From contig JAURVB010012865.1 of NCBI GenBank assembly GCA_033002965.1, positions 124,001 to 188,000 of the forward strand: DNA of 64,000 nt, in the 5' to 3' direction. This DNA is from Piper betle. Taxonomy: Eukaryota; Streptophyta; Magnoliopsida; Piperales; Piperaceae. Below are positions 35,463 through 48,448 of this stretch, piece by piece. Under the pieces are notes generated by a model. It was not told the origin of the DNA, searched no databases, and saw only the letters and a program-made list of their open reading frames with translations. Numbering within the stretch: the stretch's first letter is position 1; each line of letters starts with the position of its first letter. The position numbers and the translations under genes are program-made.

Positions 35463-38400
35463 TTAGTTCTTATTAGGGACCCAGCAGCCATGAAGACCAT
35501 AGGGGAGTCCATAGGGGAATTTGGCTCTAGCTATTTCTTCAAATGTCATCCCATCAAGCAGCAATGCATAGCCCTCCCCATTTTCATCGCTCACCATTGA
35601 TATCACCACGCCTTCATCCAAGAAATTACGAGTCATTTAATTGCAGATAATATTATATAAAAAAGCCATAGTTTAGAAAACTCCAGGCTCACACAATTGG
35701 ACGGGACTCAGGTTTAGAGTGGAGTCAATTCAGAGTCACTCACATTAATTAACTTTAAATGATAAAAAAATCTATAAAAAAAATCAATCACTTTTAAGTG
35801 TAAAAAGTGTATGTAATAATATATCATAAAAGTTGCCTCTATTATCACAAAACCATGTGTGCCAAGATGGTATGCATTCCCGGGTCAGGACTCGGGAGTT
35901 GGCATGCAGTGTTATCAAAGGGGTCCTTTGGGTCCGGTTTTGCAAGGCCCAATCCAACCCAATATTAAATACTTGAATTCGAACCTAAATATGCATGTAA
36001 GTATATTTAGATCCGACCATGATTCAGCAAACCCGTACCCGAATCAAACCTAATAATAAATAAACTTATACGAAATTTAAATATTTTATGATAACTATTC
36101 TTATTTATAATAAAAATAAATATATTTTAGAAGATATTACATATATATATACACAATATTATATTAAAAAAATTAATTTTGAAAATAAAAATTAAATAAT
36201 TTTCAAGTTGATGTCCTTAATTATAGGGTACTCGGATCCTTTGAGAAAAGAACTCGAACCCAACAGATACTAATGTAAAACTCCTTGCTACACCTAAGGT
36301 TGATATAGTGAACCAAAACCCAATATTATTGGGTTGAATTGGAAAACTTGTTTACCCAGACCGATTTGTGACACTGCACCTTTACATTTGCCACCCTGAT
36401 TTGATCCCTTCACTGAGCAGGTCACGAGTTAAATTTATTACGTCCACGAGTCAATTTTTAAATTATAACAAAACAAATTTGTACCTGGATTTAACTCAAC
36501 GAATCTGCCGATTTAAAAAACGGGTTTTGGAATTGGGACAAAAACATATAATTCAATTTGTAATTTTCCTTTTTTTTCAGAAAAAGAAAATGTACTCACC
36601 ATCATCTTCCTTTGTAGACCCCGGTCTGGCCACAAAGAAAGGTTCAGAGGGTATGGATCCCTCTTCGTGCCAGTTCTTTGCAGTTTTTGTCTCCAAATCA
36701 ATCTGCAAAAGTCCCGTTATCAGGTGTTCGATAAAAAAAATCCTATTATCAGGCAAGTTGAATATCATAGATACAAAAGGACAGAAAATATAAGGTGTGG
36801 CCAATTGGTCACCTTAGTGATTGTGTTGGGAAAGTTGCAAGGGCGTTGTGCCCCACAAGCGTAAGCATATCTATAGTTTTTACCCAAGTATGCTGGGTTA
36901 ATGCTGCACATATCCACCCCTCTCCCATGTTGGTCTGGGTCCAGAGCTGCTTCTAGTCTCCCCAGTGGGCTGCCATCCATGGGAATTGTGAACCGCCCAA
37001 CCCTGCATTCTATAAGTTATTAATCCCCGTTGCTTTGTCATTTAGGTGGACATGAAGTGACCCAATATATATGGGGCAGATAAGCAAGTGTCGTCAATCA
37101 CACCATGTTCAAACTAGCTAAGAGCTATCAAAATTTATTATTGTAGAATTTGTTTGTTATTTGGGGGGAGCAATATTAAAGGATAGGATATTCCAAATTA
37201 TGTATTTGTTATTGCAAGAAACAAATTTTTTAATTGGAAGATCATGTTTGCTGTGACAAAACTAAAATATTAACCAAATGATCACCTATCATGATTTTTT
37301 CTATAGTTTAAAAACTTGACATGTTATAATAAAATGGAGTCATTCAAAATCGAGTCCAAGTCGATTTATAGCCATTTATATTATTTTTTTATTGAAGAAA
37401 TTAGGTTATATAAAGATAATGTATATTACTCTTTATAATTATTGAAAATTGATAAATATGTAATTTAAGTTACTTAAAATATCCTTTCAGTTAAAATAAA
37501 AATAATACGTTTTTTAAACTTTTGTTACGTAGCTTAATGAGTTGGCTATAAGAACTGTCAGCGGGAAATCTAAGTTTTAACTCGAAAAGTTATAGGGTGA
37601 AGTCAACTACCTAGCGTCAGGGAGAATATCGTGACCATTGAAGGAGCGGAGGTTTTGGAGGCGGAGCTTGTCGAGGATGGAGGGATCGGCGTTGTGCTCG
37701 CAGCAGTCGGCGACGATGGACGTCAACCTCCCTTCATCGTCCCTTTCCTCGTATGCATTGATAAAATGGAATGTCACGTACAAGGGCACTTCAACGCTCG
37801 TCACCTACAGTACTCCATATAATACATGCAGCACATCAAATTAATAGAAGAACAAATAAAATAACTTTCATGTTTCACTTAATTTTGTGTAATATGTAAC
37901 TGTTAAACGCTCAAATTTTGGACATTATTACAATGAAGACCTTGCAATGGCTAATAATAAATGAAATTAAATAAAAAAATTCCTAGCTAAACACGTGAAA
38001 AGAAACAAAGCTGTCATCTGGTGTAATGTATGATAGATGAATGAAAAATGCTTCACCGATGTTGAGTTTTCACGTTCTGCACCCACGTTCAATACAAATT
38101 GCACATTTTCTTATCATCATTTACGATCTACATGAGACGATAACCGCTCAACAGGTGAAGAATGTTGGTAATCAATAGCATAGTTTTAGATAAATAGATA
38201 GATTGATACATAGATAGAATAGATTGGGGGGCTTACAATGTTGCCGGTGGCTTTGCACATGACATGCAAGAAGGCCTTGGACTCCGGGTGCCACTCGAAC
38301 TTGTAAAGAGGGGTGGGCTCTGCCCTCAACAGATTCTGTGCGCAGTACCTCAGTGGCATCTCCGGCACAATCACGTAGTTCTCCGTCACCGGGAACGAGT

Positions 38401-40380
38401 GCACCCACCCCGGTGCCGGCCCTCCCCTACACTCCACCCTCCCTATCACTTTCCTCTCTTTGCTCTTAGCTTCCATCCTCACCACTTTGTACCCCGGCCT
38501 CACCAAGTCCGGCAACAATGTGACGAACTCCGTCTCCGACACAATTGGGTGGGCGGAGTGGATCAATCCGCCCAAGCTGTCGTCGTACTCAAACCTCCCG
38601 ATCGTCTCCAAAGTCTTGGGGTCGATTTCGATAGACCCTTTGATCGTCTCGGTGAGGCACACCACCCTGCCGTCCCCGAGCCGGACCACGCCGGTGTTGG
38701 CGTTGTCGGTGAGGGAGGCGCCGGAGAAGAGGCTTGCCAGTTCCCCGACGTAGGCCAGGAAGTTGGCCGACTTAGGCACCTCCGAGAACTCGCGGTAGCA
38801 GAGCTTCTTGTTTTTCACGGCGGCCTTGTAGGCCTCCGACTCGATTTGGCGGTGGGCGGCCACGAGGCGGCCGCCGGCGAAGTGGAGGGCGACGAGGGTG
38901 GCATAGCCGTCGAAGAGGTGGCGGAAGTTGTAGTCGCCTATGTTCCAGATCCCTGGTCCGTTTCTTAGGTAGGTGCCATCCTGCATGATCACAAAATAAA
39001 AGACTATTATAATCACATGATGATAGTATTAATTAATATAACTGTATAATTACGGCCGTTGAAAGTTAGATTAAACTTGATTAGGTTCGGTACCCGACCA
39101 AAGAAAACTCAATTAGGTGGAGGGTGACCAAAAACTTGATATTAAGTAAACCGCACTTGGGCTTGCACTGGCTAAACTCGGCTTGACTCGAAGTTAGATA
39201 TTTTTTACAAGGAATAAAATTTTTAACTATATTTATCTTAGATTTCTATATACAAATTTAATTAAATCATAAAATAGTATTATATGATAATAATTTTAAA
39301 TAAAAATATGCATGATTAAATTATCTTTTATTTATAATTATGTCAAAGTTGAGATATTTTAATTATAAATTAAATTTTAGGATAAATTATAAAAAATATC
39401 ATTAAATACTAATCAACCTAGTTCAAAATTGACTAGAATTAAAACCGACTCGAGTAATTATTAGCTCGACTCGAATTCGAAATGAAATGAGCCGAGCAAA
39501 ATTCAGACTTAACTCGCCTGATGAACAGCCCTATCTAGAGTTGATTTAGATGATTAGGAAAAGAATATACAATATTATTCTCAACCATGCAGCATGAGTA
39601 CTTAATTTAACGCATGATACAAATGAACAAGTGAAAATCGAATGTAGACAATCAAAGACGCAATTTTTTATTTAGTTAACATAAATATAATACCAAGATG
39701 TAATAGGGCTTGTTCATGCAGACGTGAGCTTGACCATGGTGGGTGGTCTTTATTAAAATGTTAATATTGTCGTGAATGTGTGATATGCTGGTATGGGCAG
39801 CTCAATTGGCTATTTTACTTGCTCTCAAGAGGATCTATTGCAAGGAAACATTTGTGGAAGACTGAATTATGAACACTATGGCGGACATACATGTGGTGCA
39901 CCACCATTGATGGTTGGCATTGTGCTCATATTTTATGTTGCATGATCCAAAAAGTGTTCGTATATATATCATGTATACTAGTGGTGTTATTCATCCAATA
40001 ATTCTAATTGCTTCGATCTGTCACTTAATTTATTAAAATCCCTCATAAATATTGAAAAGAAAATTAAAAAACATTCATACCAACCACTGTGGTATTGCAC
40101 CATCAACATGGAGTTCTCCGTCCCATCTCTCTTGTCTTATGCTGGTCCATGCTGCCAGCCTGCTGGGCAAGTTCGTCTCCGAGATGAGCACCGCAGTATC
40201 AATGGGGGCCGGAGGAGATGTTGCGACCTTGGGAACCATTGCAGAATCAAGTTTTCGTGAACCAGTGGACAACGTACTTTTTGATTTCATCCCTCTATTA
40301 TTGGACTGATCTGATGGGTCGGAGGGGTAATTAGGGTTGTGTGTATTCTTTGATATGGCCATGAAAGAGAGAGAAGCCAT
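35463..40380 (-). CDS. CCD8: Carotenoid cleavage dioxygenase 8 (strigolactone biosynthesis)
   Basis: Plastid non-heme iron dioxygenase that converts the CCD7 product 9-cis-beta-apo-10'-carotenal to carlactone. The six exons, 5' to 3', are 40380-40081, 38980-38237, 37804-37611, 37002-36813, 36702-36600 and 35611-35463. They sum to 1680 nt and 559 aa, near the usual 560-570. All introns are GT-AG. The first about 60 residues are Ser/Asn/Pro-rich and basic, fitting a transit peptide. The conserved core starts at about 65, with NLPSRLAAWTSIRQERWDGE. The four iron-binding histidines are H244 (HSAHP), H294 (WVHSFP), H361 (TFHFINAYE) and H551 (YGLHGCW), with the spacing expected of the family. GGLIHSAHP and PGWVHSFPVTENYVIVPE are intact. 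Exon 2 is much richer in GC than the rest. Intron 1 (38981-40080) holds an hAT-like relic and intron 5 (35612-36599) AT-rich repeats. Nothing suggests loss of function. Confidence 0.95.
38035..38170. repeat. Dispersed repeat shared with MTV1 intron 2 (copy 1, CCD8 intron 2)
   Basis: From AATGAAAAATGCTTCACCGA to about 38170 the sequence aligns with 53630-53760 ('ttgagttttcac.ttct.cacc', 'catgaga.g.taac.gc', 'gttggt.atcaa'). By eye about three quarters of positions agree. It has no coding or terminal structure. Confidence 0.5.
39047..39535. mobile_element. hAT-like relic in CCD8 intron 1
   Basis: The right end, reverse-complemented, is TAGGGCTGTTCATCAGG, a common plant hAT terminus. The left end TACGGCCGTTGAAAG is a poor partner. 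Inside are TCGACTCGAATTCGA and GCTCGACTCG words like those of hAT copy C. No convincing 8-bp duplication was found. Confidence 0.35.
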
Positions 40381-40477
40381 GAGATCGAACTATTAAGGAG
40401 CTTGTCTATAGAAGCAAACACTAATTCTGGATGTTCTACTCCACTGCTTGTATTGCTAGGGAATGGTTGAGGGTTCA

Positions 40478-40485
40478 TATATATA
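40478..40485 (-). promoter_or_regulatory. TATA box candidate of CCD8
   Basis: TATATATA about 98 bp before the CCD8 ATG, reading CCTATATATATGAACC on the minus strand. The spacing allows a leader of about 65 bases. Confidence 0.5.
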
Positions 40486-40632
40486 GGGCAGGAAATGGTG
40501 TAGTAGTTAGAAGAATCTTGTTGTGAAGAATACCTTTCATTAGAAGACGAAAACCTTCCACTTGATTTGTATGAACGGTGGGAGAAAAATAATGTAATTT
40601 CAACGGTGCAGCGACCGTTGTTCGTGATCGAC

Positions 40633-40640
40633 GTATATAC
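40633..40640. promoter_or_regulatory. P1BS-like site in the CCD8 promoter
   Basis: GTATATAC fits GNATATNC, the palindromic PHR1 binding site of phosphate-starvation genes, about 255 bp before the ATG. Strigolactone genes are phosphate-starvation induced in many plants. In AT-rich DNA such a site is expected by chance every few kilobases. Confidence 0.25.
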
Positions 40641-41283
40641 TCTTTATAAGACTACTGATAAATAAAATTAATTAAATGGTGCGGAGCAGTTTGAGTGGGC
40701 CTCATAGTAAGGTAGCAAAGTTCTCGTATATATGTACGGTTAAAGCCAACACGGTGTATCACATGATCTTACGTAATCGTATACAGTAATCTTCAACTTT
40801 CTCGGATTGGTGGCGTCACCCAAATCACCGATTTGATCCCTCAGAAAAATATAGAAGCTATAAGAGGTAAGACTAATTTTAAGTCTACACATGGACCAAC
40901 ATTATTGAAATAAGAGAGAGGAAATTTTCAAATAAAGATTACTGAAAAATTGTCAATAAACATGGGCCAACAATACACTTGCTATCAATAGTTTTAATCT
41001 TAAAGAAGGAATAAAAAATCACGTGCTAATAAAAACTATTAGATTTAATGAATTAAAATATAAAAAATAAATCAAATTATTATATTCTATCATCCTTATT
41101 CAATTAGACTTTATCATTAAAACCGGAGTCTATCCCTAACATGTCATTTTATTATAATATATCTCATAATTTGATGAGAGACTATCTTAAAAATTTGAGT
41201 CATTATCCGTGATATCTTGTCTAGTTTTAATAAATTAGGTTATTGGCATTTGACATACAACTTGTTATCTTTAAAATTAATTA
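40641..41283. other. Distal upstream region of CCD8
   Basis: AT-rich with no gene, repeat or other site that I can support. Confidence 0.35.
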
Positions 41284-41540
41284 GGCAAGATATCGCATTA
41301 TGTGCAGCTTGTATATATTAGAGATAAATTCTAATTTTATAAACAAACTTTCATTAAATATTAAGATAGATTATAATAATTTGAAATTTTAGATATAGAT
41401 TCTAATGTTAAAGATAGAATTTAATTGAATAAAAAAAAGACTATAATAATTTTATTTTTTTATTTTATCATACTTTGATCGATTAAATTTCTTACTTTTC
41501 ATAAAAGCACGAATTTTATTTCTCCTTTGATAAGAGAAAA
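41284..41540. repeat. Dispersed repeat R1, copy 3
   Basis: Starts TAGGCAAGATATCGCATTA and ends TTTGATAAGAG, parallel to copy 1 at 6065-6310 over its whole length. Confidence 0.5.
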
Positions 41541-44500
41541 TATTGGAGCTAACATGCATATTACATCAAAAGAGTTTTCTTTTCAAGGCTATATGAGTTA
41601 TTTTTGGTTTTTCAATCTACAATTAAACTTTGTAGAACATTTGGCCAGACTTCAACAAACTAATTAAGGAAGACATGTCGAGATGCGAGGGGCATTATAG
41701 CAGGGAGAGTAACGACGGCTAGAATGGAATCGAGTTGGGAGTTTCATGAAATTATGTATATGATGTGGAGCCCTTGTTGGACCTTTTCCATATCAGCCGC
41801 AATCATTATGTTGCATTTATCTCACAAAGCATACGGAGGATATACTCCATTTTCTACATGAAAAGTTGGTCATTTACCACATACAAATTATATTATTGTT
41901 CTTGATGTCAATGGGCGTTCCAAATTGCTACTACTATTAAAATAAATATTATAAAAAACCAGGTCGGTTGAACTGGGCTGGTGACCTAAGAACACAGTCT
42001 TAAAAATTAAACAAAAAATTTCTTCATTTCTCTTCAACATTAGTCTCACGTCTTATACCTATACCTAATAGGGTTATAAATCTATATTAGTGGGGATGGA
42101 GTGTTAATTTTTAATTTAGGTTGACTATTTTAATATGTTGACTTAAACCCATAAATTTGCACATGAGATTATTAGTGTGGGCTAAGCTTGTTGGCCGTGA
42201 AAATAAATTTTAAGGGCAAATTTTCTTAAAATTGGTACATTATTGTAAAATCTAAAAATTATTCCCACATAATATTTTTTGGCTTAAGATCTTATGTATC
42301 AAATCTTTAATTTGAGATAACTTGAACCCATCGGTTTGCACTTTAGTCAGGGCGTTATTAGACAAATCTAAATAGGGGCACCGGATCCCATATCACTGTC
42401 GAGATTTTAGTGAGCAGCCTTGGCCGCACCATCCACAAGTTCACTTTGTTTTTTCTCAAAAAAAAAAAGTTTTGGTCTTTATTTTAAAACAGCTCACCCA
42501 ATCCCAACATATGTGTGTGTGGGGGGGGGGGTAATTAAATATTATGATAAAAAAGCACCGCACCCTTAAATTGTGAAATTCATTCACTGACGTCTTTGGA
42601 TGCTGAGTAGAATATCATACTACCCTTCAATCGTGATTTCCACCATTGTTAACCAACAAAGTCTAATAATTCCTTTCTCAAAAATGGGCTAATTTTGCAT
42701 TAATTTTAGCTGCATTTGTGTTAGGCGATACAACAAATTTCTTTTTTCCAAGATAGCTAGCTCATAGTTGACTTCGAGTCCATTCCTCTCCACGAGTAAA
42801 CAAATCTGCCAAGGTCTCAAATAAGAAAATTGTATACAGCAAATATTGTTCGACAGTTTCTATGTTAGGTTAGCATGAGGCATTTACAATTAAATTGTTT
42901 CAGCCTAGACAGTGATTATAAGCACTCAGGGAACATGCATCCATAACATTGGAAACTTGGTTCTCATTTTCATCCTTTTCACCTATATTTGTTTGCACAC
43001 ATGTGGACCAGCCTATAATGGCCAAGACCAATATAACAATGAAAGCTCCACTTGGGTGTAATGGTTTTACATTTGAGGGACTAATTGGCCTAATGCGTTT
43101 TGTAATTACCTAGATTCCAATGTCATAATCTCTTTTTGCTTCTTCTCCTATACACCTAGCTCTAAATTATAACACTAGTAATTAAGCTGCATTGACCCAA
43201 GTGAGAACTTTCTTGTATTTGTCGACCATTAACTATCTAAACATGATGTGTCAACCATGTATATAAACACGGTTGAACGTGAGATATAAACAACCACATA
43301 TGAAAGATTTTGCACTATAGTTTTGGAGTAGAAAATTAACTATATGGTCCCAAATTACATGATGGGTACAAGTTGAATCTTGTAGTCTACACTAACAATA
43401 TGAAAGCAGCCGTGCAACTTGACATTTGGTTGTCTAATTTATTGATAACTGCACCTCATCATAGTGCATGGATTCAATAATTTGGTCCTTTGTTTATTGG
43501 AGGTCTCACCAATCAGTAGGGAAGTTGTGTGGATCGGCCATGGTGGCAGACAGAGATTGGGTTCCCCGCAAACAATTATTTTACAAACTATCTCCATAAG
43601 CAATATTAAGTGGTGCACCAAATCTAGAGATGGGGATGGAGAGAAGGCAAGTCACTTAGTAGTAAGGAATCTTTAATTTCAATTGCAATAATAAACAACG
43701 GACTAGCGAGTAGTCTGTGTCATATTTCTCATCGATCAATGTCATAGTTGATGATGAAAGCATGAAAATAATGTTCCTCGGAATATCTATAATAAGTGCA
43801 TCCACCTATATATATATGTTTGTAATTTTGCAACCTTATTTCATATGGCCGTTTCGGCTGACCGCTAGAATATGCCTGCTTGCACGAGTGGAAACTTTCT
43901 TCAACCCCATTTGTTGGCTACGAAAACATACATAGAAAAAAGGCCAAAACAGCATCGCTCGGTAATGTTATGGAACAATGCGATCGGATATTTCACGCCG
44001 TGCAAGAGCAACAGTGTGTTGAAAGTATTCCGGATCGCCGCCCAAAAATTTTTAGCCAATTTAGATGCTTCTGGGTTGGACACAGATGTAATGCTTGAGT
44101 ATGTTCTACCAATATCTAAAATATTAATGACCGAGTTTGATTAACTGGTTTTGTTGGAAATTGTGACATCACAAGTCACTCGTATGCCCGTTAAAATGGC
44201 GATAGGGGTTTAGGGTCAGTTTGATTACATGAAAATAATATAAATGACAAAAGTTTTAAAATATTCAACTTTACCTAAAGTTATTTTAATTACAATTTTT
44301 CACAATAGGCACACTTATTCATTGGCCGAAAGATAACTTGTACTGAGTGGATGTATCCAATTAGAGTTATAACTATTCACTTCTATATATATAATAGAGA
44401 GAGGGAGAGAGAGAGAAGAGAAAGGGAGGGAGGGAGAGAGACAAATGATAGAGTATAAACCTTTTTCATCTATGAAGTTTGTGAGCATGCATTGTTACGG

Positions 44501-46383
44501 TTAATTTTTCATCAAAGGAGGTAGTTATGAATGGGTAATTATGGATAGTTTCTAAAATGCCTACTTATAATTGGCTAATGTGAACCCTTTGGATGAAAGA
44601 TTGAAGGCCACAATACATGTTCACAAAGTTTAGAAATTGAAGAGGGTTCACTGATAGGATGCACCCTACAATTTCCATATGTTTCTACATATACACACAC
44701 ACACATAATTTCATATGTTTTGAAGTACCTTAATATTAGATGAATAACAATCACAAGCACAATTACAAACACAAATAAAATTGTGTCCACCTAAATATCT
44801 CGTCAAGCAGCTCGCATAATTAATAAACTCCTAATGTTAATTTTTACTAGAGTAATAACTGACTAGAAAGTCTTCCAACTAATATGACTGTAAAGCCCAA
44901 TCATAAGGATGGAAAACACCATTCATTAAATATCATGGTTTAAAATTTTCAATAATAAATAGGTACTATCACTAATGCATATCCAGTTGGGTCTTACTGC
45001 CAATATTAACTATAAGACTTTACAATGGATCATTTTTCTTTTTTACAAGACAGTATTTGATCAAATACATAAATTAATCAAAATTACAGTTTTTTTTTCA
45101 TTAGGACAAAATAAGCATGCCAATGAAAAATTAAACTTTTTGGGAAAGAGATGAAATTTTTTAAGTGAATAAATATTCATCAACCCTAAAAAAATTAATT
45201 TATATAAATGATTCAGAAGAAGCAACCGATCGACTAGCTGTTTTTAAGAAAAGCTATACAAATGTGACCAATGTCATGTTGAAAGTGGACCGACACCAAC
45301 CCCATTTAGTATATATATGTCATTACCTGCTAAAGAAGTCAAATTTCCAGTGCGGAAGATTCCATGTTAATGGATCCGACTCAAACTAGGGTTGAACCGA
45401 GACAAACACAACTCAAATTGGCTGATTTAAAAAAGAATAAAAATTGATTTTTTTTCAAAAAGTTAGAGATATAAGAAAATTGCTTAAGTAAAGACTAGTT
45501 TTATCTTATGTTAACTATAATAAAGGTATTGGAAAAAAATGTGCCATATGATTGCGCAATTGGTTACTATGTAATTATAGTTTAAAAACTCAAAACTTGA
45601 AATTTTTTATGTGAATAAATATTCATCAAACCCAAAACTTATCTGAATCATGTCAAAAGCCGGTCAAAACCCTACATGCACAAGGTAGGGTTAGCATATA
45701 TTAGTGTTTTTTATTATGCAAAATAGCAACAAACTAAACTTATGATAACTAATACCATTATGAGATATTAATCACTCCAAATTTATTGTCTAGTCCTGTT
45801 GAAAAAGGTTGCTTACACGCAAGGTTGGGTAATCTGCCCTAGCTCATAACTTTTAAATTCTTATATTGATTTCAAAATTTTCTTAGGCCAACTCAGATCA
45901 ATCTTATAGTTTAGGATGGTGTGATAATGGTGAAATTAGGGGGTAAACAAGCCATTGAATCGAACACCATGCTGTTCATACAAATTTGTTTCTAAATTAG
46001 TTTGTCCAAGCTTAGTTCATTACCTAGATATATATTTCAAGCCAAACTTGAGCCGAACTTGCTTAAATTTGGCTTGTGTTTAATTAAACTAGTTCGAGCC
46101 AAACTAAATTAAGCCGAGCCTAGTGATTTAATGTTTCTACGAGTTCAAAATCAATTTTGATGGTAAAATCTTTTAATGCATGAGCGATAAAATTTAAAAT
46201 ATATAGATTCCCCGTGGCATATATACTATTAATAGTTAGAGTAAATAAGTATTAAGTAAATATTAAAACATTAAAGTCAGATCTGTTTACCGGTCATCAA
46301 GTTTTTATTATCAAGTTGAGTATATGTTTGGACTCTAATATAATAAACATGAGTTCAAGCCGAACAAAACCAAACACATTTAG
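41541..46383. other. Large AT-rich intergenic region with scattered relics
   Basis: No gene recognised. At 41970-42360 two R2-like segments in plus orientation flank a short interior. A poly-G run stands at about 42520-42531. A short plus-strand ORF at 43872-44144 has no recognised domain. A CA run lies at 44695-44706. From about 46020 to 46383 the words GAGCCGAACTTG and AGTTCGAGCC mark an hAT-like relic, which continues at 48444-48480 beyond the inserted LTR. Confidence 0.35.
44394..44441. repeat. (GA)n / (GGGA)n microsatellite
   Basis: A pure purine run of GAGA and GGGA units. Confidence 0.9.
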
Positions 46384-48443
46384 TGTAAAACCCACGGTTC
46401 GAGTCAGGGTTTTATATTCAGAACCGGTCGGTTCGACCATTATTTTCGATTCTCGAATCGTGGGTTATCATCATATACTCGGGTACGCATGACTGCCGGA
46501 AAACTGCCGGAACTTGCCAGAAAACCACCGAAATCCGCTGGAAAACCAGATTTGCAGGAATTTGGCAGATCTTCTGCGGAATTCATCTAGTCGAACCTGA
46601 TCGACTTCGGACGCCGCCGAGTCTCGAATTCGAGCTCTGAGACACGCGACGGAACCCTAGCCGTCGCCAATTGCCGACGACGTGAGGTATAATTACCTCC
46701 GATTTGATTATTTAAAATTGATGATAATTGTTAGTATAATATGTTAGAATTGAGTAGTTGTCATGATGAATGCCAGTCTATGAATGAAGTAAAGATGTGC
46801 ATGATGTAATTAACAGGGAATGAATAGTAAGTGGTTTAATGAGATAAAGTAAATAATCGAGTATGACGTAAAAACATAGTAAAATTGGTATGAATAGGAT
46901 TAGTTATAATTATTTTCATATTTATGATTATTTGCCTGTTGATGGATGTTTGATTGTGTGAGTATGTTTGATCATGACACATTTGATTTATCATTTAGTT
47001 AGCGAGCGTTAGTATTTAGTTTTGATGTGTAGGTACGGAGTAGGAGCTCGCCGCCTAGGCGCGATGACACGCTTGGAGCTTCTACCATGTCCGTTTAGGA
47101 CTCGACTCTGTTTTACGCTCTTCTATTGTATGTTTATTTTATTATCTGCAGGACAGGTTAAGTGGCGTTTTATCGGATCCCACTTAACTCGGGTCATTTA
47201 ACCGAACAGTTTTTCGGATTAATAACCCCTTGAGGATGAGATCCCTCAAAGATGATTTCAAAAACAAGATTTACCACAAGTTGCCTTCGGGCCTATTATA
47301 TAATCCCTCCCTAGCCCTATATATATGTAGTTTTCACGTTTTCAGTGAGACGAGAAATGGAGAAATCGACTGCACGTACCATGAGCGGATGTCGTGATAG
47401 TCAAAGCGGGCTCTGGATTAGTGCCAGCGGATTGTTCCATTCCCGAGGGATCCTGACAACTCCGCATTTGAGTTCCTAACACCCGGAGAACGTGGAGGTT
47501 TACGGGCAGGCATGTACGGACTTGTGGTTCAAAGGGTACTAAAGGTGACTGCCTGAGAATACTCGACCTTCGTGCTCAAGGCCAAGAGAAATATGGAGGT
47601 AAGGAGAGGGCTTAGGATTTGAGACCAGAAAATGAAGTAAGAAAATGTAGAGAGCGGCATCAGCAGCAGATCAGTAAGTTCGGGATGTTGTCGGGTCTGC
47701 AGCCCAGTGGCTCCTCAGTAGTGCCCTTCAGAGTTTTCACGTGGAGTATATGATATTTTCTTTCATATGAGAGTTTGCTATCATAGCCAACTTGTTATAG
47801 TTATTTTATTTTCCGGACCAGTAACACTTGTTACTGACATATTTTTATATTATATGTAGGTAATAATCACGAGTTGGAGGAGCCGGTTTGGACGAAGGAG
47901 CACTGTTGTCACTTGCACACATGTCAGTCGATAGAATGGTTAATACTTTATTTATGATGCTATTATATTGTAAATAATGATTAAATGTAATGAGATGATG
48001 TTATGACATGATGAAAAGCTAAGACATGATGATAAGAGGTGAGATGTGATCAGAGTGAACAGCAGAAGTGTGGCCTAAGTTCTATAATGAATATACAGTT
48101 TAGTAGATTATGTGTGATTAAAATTGTTGATATATGCATATATATTGGTATATATTATTTTGACAGGGTGGACCCTAATTGCACTTTTAGGGGAGACTAT
48201 GTTCGTTTTATTTTAGAATTTTTATTGAGTTTGATCGTAATTGTATTGGTGTGTGTTTGAATTATGTCATTCATATAGCACTATGTTAGAGTTTGTGCAT
48301 TTATTAATGCATTGCGAGTTGTATCTTTATCTTAAGACGCCGAGATTGGATCCGTATGAGTTAGGTTCGAGTTAGCCGACTTCACCGAGGCCTGTAACAT
48401 GTCGATTTGGTTCACAAACGTGGACCGGATTTGGGGTGTTACA
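46384..48443 (-). mobile_element. Solo long LTR, family L, copy 3, perfect 5-bp TSD
   Basis: On the plus strand it reads TGTAAAACCC...GGTGTTACA, the reverse complement of the TGTAACACC...GGGTTTTACA form. It is flanked by TTTAG at 46379-46383 and 48444-48448. At 2060 bp it is shorter than copies 2 and 4 because the GC-rich block and its neighbour (about 900 bp, equivalent to 60000-60720) are missing. No primer-binding site or interior is attached, so it is a solo LTR. Confidence 0.85.
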
Positions 48444-48448
48444 TTTAG

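Noticed and set aside
37631..38968. Plus-strand ORFs opposite CCD8 exons 2 and 3
   Set aside because: Antisense shadows of conserved CCD8 coding sequence.
43872..44144. 90-codon plus-strand ORF
   Set aside because: Overlapping ORFs occur in two frames, with no recognised domain, no start context and no neighbouring exon.
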